This document shows positions 20,559 to 22,061 of a DNA stretch of 22,061 bases, piece after piece (position 1 is the first letter of the stretch; each line of letters begins with the position of its first letter). Both the position numbers and the translations under genes were made by a program. The notes beneath the pieces were generated by a model. That model made no database searches. It was not told where the DNA came from and saw nothing but the letters and a program-made list of their open reading frames with translations. The DNA comes from Candidatus Rokuibacteriota bacterium (GTDB taxonomy: Bacteria; Methylomirabilota; Methylomirabilia; Rokubacteriales; JACPHL01). The DNA is taken from NCBI GenBank assembly GCA_016188625.1, contig JACPHL010000008.1, forward strand, positions 1 to 22,061. The letters are read 5' to 3'.

Positions 20559-21317
20559 TCAGCCGCGCCCGAGGAACGGCATCTTCGTCGCCATGATGGT
20601 GATGAACTGCACGTTGGCGTCGAGCGGCAGGCTCGCCATCAGCACCACCGCGCGCGCCACGTGCTCGACATCCATCGTCGGCTCGGCGGCGATTGTCCCG
20701 TTCGCCTGGGGCACGCCCTGCGCCATCCTGGCCGTCAGCTCGGTCGCGGCGTTGCCGATGTCGATCTGGCCGCAGGCGATGTCGTACTTCCGCCCGTCGA
20801 GCGACGTGGACTTGGTGAGCCCCGTGATGGCGTGCTTCGTCGCCGTGTAGGGCACCGAGTTCGGCCTCGGGGCGTGCGCCGCGATCGAGCCGTTGTTGAT
20901 GATCCGCCCGCCGCGGGGGATCTGGTTCTTCATGATCTTGAACGCCTCCTGGGTGCAGAGGAAGGCGCCGGTGAGGTTGACGTCCACAACCGCCTTCCAC
21001 TGCTCGTACGTCAGCTCCTCGAGCGGCACCGGCGGCGCGCCTGTCCCGGCGTTGTTGAACAGGAGGTCGAGCCGCCCGAACGTTTCCCTCGTCCTGGCGA
21101 AGAGCGCCCGCACGGCCGCGGGATCGGCCACGTCGGTGGGGACGACCAGCGTCCGGCCCCTCGACGCCTCTCCCTCCCGGGCGGTCGCCTCCAGGAGCTC
21201 CTTGCGGCGTCCGGCGAGGACGACCGCGTAGCCTTCGCGCATGAGGGCGAGCTCGACGGCCTTGCCGATTCCCGTTCCCGCGCCCGTGATGAGGGCGACC
21301 TTTTGAAGCGAGCGCAT
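20559..21317 (-). CDS. Short-chain dehydrogenase/reductase (SDR)
   Basis: 252 residues, classical SDR, cytoplasmic NAD(P)-dependent oxidoreductase. ATG 21317 is chosen over an in-frame ATG at 21347 because GGAGGAGG lies 9 nt upstream and the Rossmann strand starts right after (KVALI). Motifs: TGAGTGIG at 11-18, TDV at 61-63, NNAG at 88-91, catalytic Ser144 ([10 protein letters not shown]), Tyr157 and Lys161 (YTATK). Arg37/Arg38 after the second strand (AGRR) favours NADP(H). The usual P-G loop after the active site is replaced by [17 protein letters not shown], a pattern seen in one SDR subgroup. Substrate unknown. Convergent with the methionine cluster, 35 bp between stops. Confidence 0.9.
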   Translation of the reverse strand: MRSLQKVALITGAGTGIGKAVELALMREGYAVVLAGRRKELLEATAREGEASRGRTLVVPTDVADPAAVRALFARTRETFGRLDLLFNNAGTGAPPVPLEELTYEQWKAVVDVNLTGAFLCTQEAFKIMKNQIPRGGRIINNGSIAAHAPRPNSVPYTATKHAITGLTKSTSLDGRKYDIACGQIDIGNAATELTARMAQGVPQANGTIAAEPTMDVEHVARAVVLMASLPLDANVQFITIMATKMPFLGRG

Positions 21318-21360
21318 GGTTCGATTCCTCCTCCACTGGATCAGCACGATCTTGTCACGA

Positions 21361-21382
21361 CGGCTGAGGTGGCCCTCAGCCG
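21361..21382. other. 8-bp perfect hairpin between the SDR and HEPN genes
   Basis: CGGCTGAG (21361-21368) and CTCAGCCG (21375-21382) with a 6-nt loop sit 69 bp past the HEPN stop and 43 bp upstream of the SDR start. No T-run follows on either strand, so this may be an operator of the SDR gene or a weak terminator of the MNT-HEPN pair. Confidence 0.4.
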
Positions 21383-21451
21383 CGCCGGCGGCCGAGGCGG
21401 CGGTTCAGGACTTCGAGCCAGGACCGACGGAAGGACGGCGGGAAGAATGTT

Positions 21452-21868
21452 TCACCGGGCATCCTCCCCGAGCCTGGCCCTGACGACTCGAATCACGTCG
21501 CCGGCGAGCCCCAGGGCCCGGCGGGCATCGCCCTCCTCGAATGCCTCGGCGGGGATCCCCCCTGGAAGGCTGTTGGGATACCGGGTCGGAACGTAGTAGA
21601 GGTCGAGCGGGGCGGCCCTCGGCCTGAGCGTGAGGAAGTCGCCGTCGAGGCTCCCGCACTCCCGGGCCAGGTCCGCCACCGAGTGGCCGAGCACCTGCTC
21701 GGCCCCGCGGGCATAGAGGAACGCCTTCAAGGCCTTCTCGGCCGCCTGATGGCAGAGAAAACAGGCGAGGCTGTAGCGCCTGCCGGCCTGGGAGTACTCG
21801 GCGTCGCTCAGGTCATGCTCAGCCTGCCTGAGCCAGCGGAGCCCTTCGGCCTTCGGATCAGGCCTCAT
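21452..21868 (-). CDS. HEPN-domain protein
   Basis: 138 residues, all-helical. The N-terminal helix (LRWLRQAEHDLSDAEYS) and the core YSLACFLCHQAAEKALKAFLYARG (32-55), then LGHSVADLAREC, are the classical HEPN (PF05168) pattern. The R-x4-6-H ribonuclease motif is not clearly present: the only nearby pair, RGAEQVLGH, has seven residues between Arg and His. It is therefore more like the MNT-associated HEPN group than the RNase toxins. The C-terminal half (DLYYVPTRYPNSLPGG) carries the R-Y-P-x-x-x-P often seen after the HEPN core. Its ATG overlaps the upstream nucleotidyltransferase gene by 11 bp, so the two are coupled. It may be a toxin-antitoxin-like or accessory module. Confidence 0.85.
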   Translation of the reverse strand: MRPDPKAEGLRWLRQAEHDLSDAEYSQAGRRYSLACFLCHQAAEKALKAFLYARGAEQVLGHSVADLARECGSLDGDFLTLRPRAAPLDLYYVPTRYPNSLPGGIPAEAFEEGDARRALGLAGDVIRVVRARLGEDAR

Positions 21869-22061
21869 AGACGACCTTGCCCCGCGCGATAGCGGAGCGG
21901 ACGAAGGAGTTAGCCTCGGCCATGGCGCTGAACTCTTCGGGCGTGTACACGAAAAGGTCGAGCCCGACCGAAGGGCTCAGCACCCGGTAGAAGCGATCCA
22001 GGCGTCGGGTAAACGACTCCCCCGACGGGGCGATCAGGATGAGGTCCAGATCGCTCATCTC
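21858..22061 (-). CDS. Minimal nucleotidyltransferase (MNT), 5' end beyond window
   Basis: The frame runs off the right edge; 66-67 C-terminal residues are visible. It opens with SDLDLILIAP, the second part of the G-S-x-x-x-G...S-D-x-D-L active-site motif of the Pol-beta-type nucleotidyltransferase fold, so the missing part should hold the G-S loop. The third carboxylate is in VGLDLFVYTPEEF. ATG at 22058 is inside the motif and is not the true start. Such MNTs AMPylate or nucleotidylate a target and are usually paired with a HEPN protein, as here (11-bp overlap). No substrate can be assigned. Confidence 0.82.
   Translation of the reverse strand, partial: EMSDLDLILIAPSGESFTRRLDRFYRVLSPSVGLDLFVYTPEEFSAMAEANSFVRSAIARGKVVYEA

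Overview
The window is very GC-rich chromosomal DNA with densely packed genes, mostly on the minus strand, strong Shine-Dalgarno sequences, sigma-70-like promoters and CCA-encoding tRNAs. It is clearly bacterial. The coding style, the NitT/TauT-type transporter genes and the mix of housekeeping genes with poorly characterised families would suit an uncultivated soil or subsurface lineage such as Rokubacteria/Methylomirabilota, but that is inference and nothing here proves it. I see no phage, insertion sequence, CRISPR array or origin.

Layout, left to right. (1) 1-657, minus: a small exported His-rich protein followed by a TPR protein cut by the left edge, behind a good promoter. (2) 905-1849, plus: a HEAT-repeat protein with an N-terminal Cys/His cluster. 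(3) 1828-6569, minus: a NitT/TauT-like ABC importer locus. It has a Tat-exported binding protein, a strong terminator, three different permeases in a row and a four-cysteine protein of unknown function, but no ATPase. (4) 6798-9235, minus: three genes joined by 1-bp junctions, encoding a D-glutamate-cyclase-like (DUF4392) protein, a glutamate-1-semialdehyde-aminomutase-like aminotransferase and a small zinc-ribbon protein. (5) 9309-10304, plus: a CysM-type cysteine synthase. (6) 10312-12545, minus: a short leader ORF, a HypE/AIR-synthase-like protein, a CBS-pair protein and an exported BamE-like protein. (7) 12668-13090, plus: a small membrane protein transcribed divergently from (6) through a shared palindrome. 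(8) 13146-15058, minus: a hypothetical protein, a degenerate HtrA-like protein lacking its catalytic triad, tRNA-Leu(CAA) and a small membrane protein. (9) 15173-20523, plus: tRNA-Ala(GGC), an RlpA-like lipoprotein, a DUF1989 protein, and then a methionine/one-carbon cluster. In that cluster MetE appears as two separate genes (N-half and C-half), followed by a homocysteine methyltransferase-MTHFR fusion. (10) 20559-22061, minus: an SDR oxidoreductase and an MNT-HEPN pair cut by the right edge.

Functional themes are sulfur amino acid and methyl metabolism (cysM, split metE, HMT-MTHFR), glutamate-derived metabolites (DUF4392 plus aminomutase-like enzyme), nutrient import and cell-envelope maintenance. 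The points most worth a second look are the split MetE with a changed zinc site, the ATPase-less triple-permease importer, the pseudo-HtrA, and several regulatory structures: a start codon inside a perfect inverted repeat, a leader ORF coupled by TGATG, and a palindrome containing two divergent -35 boxes.
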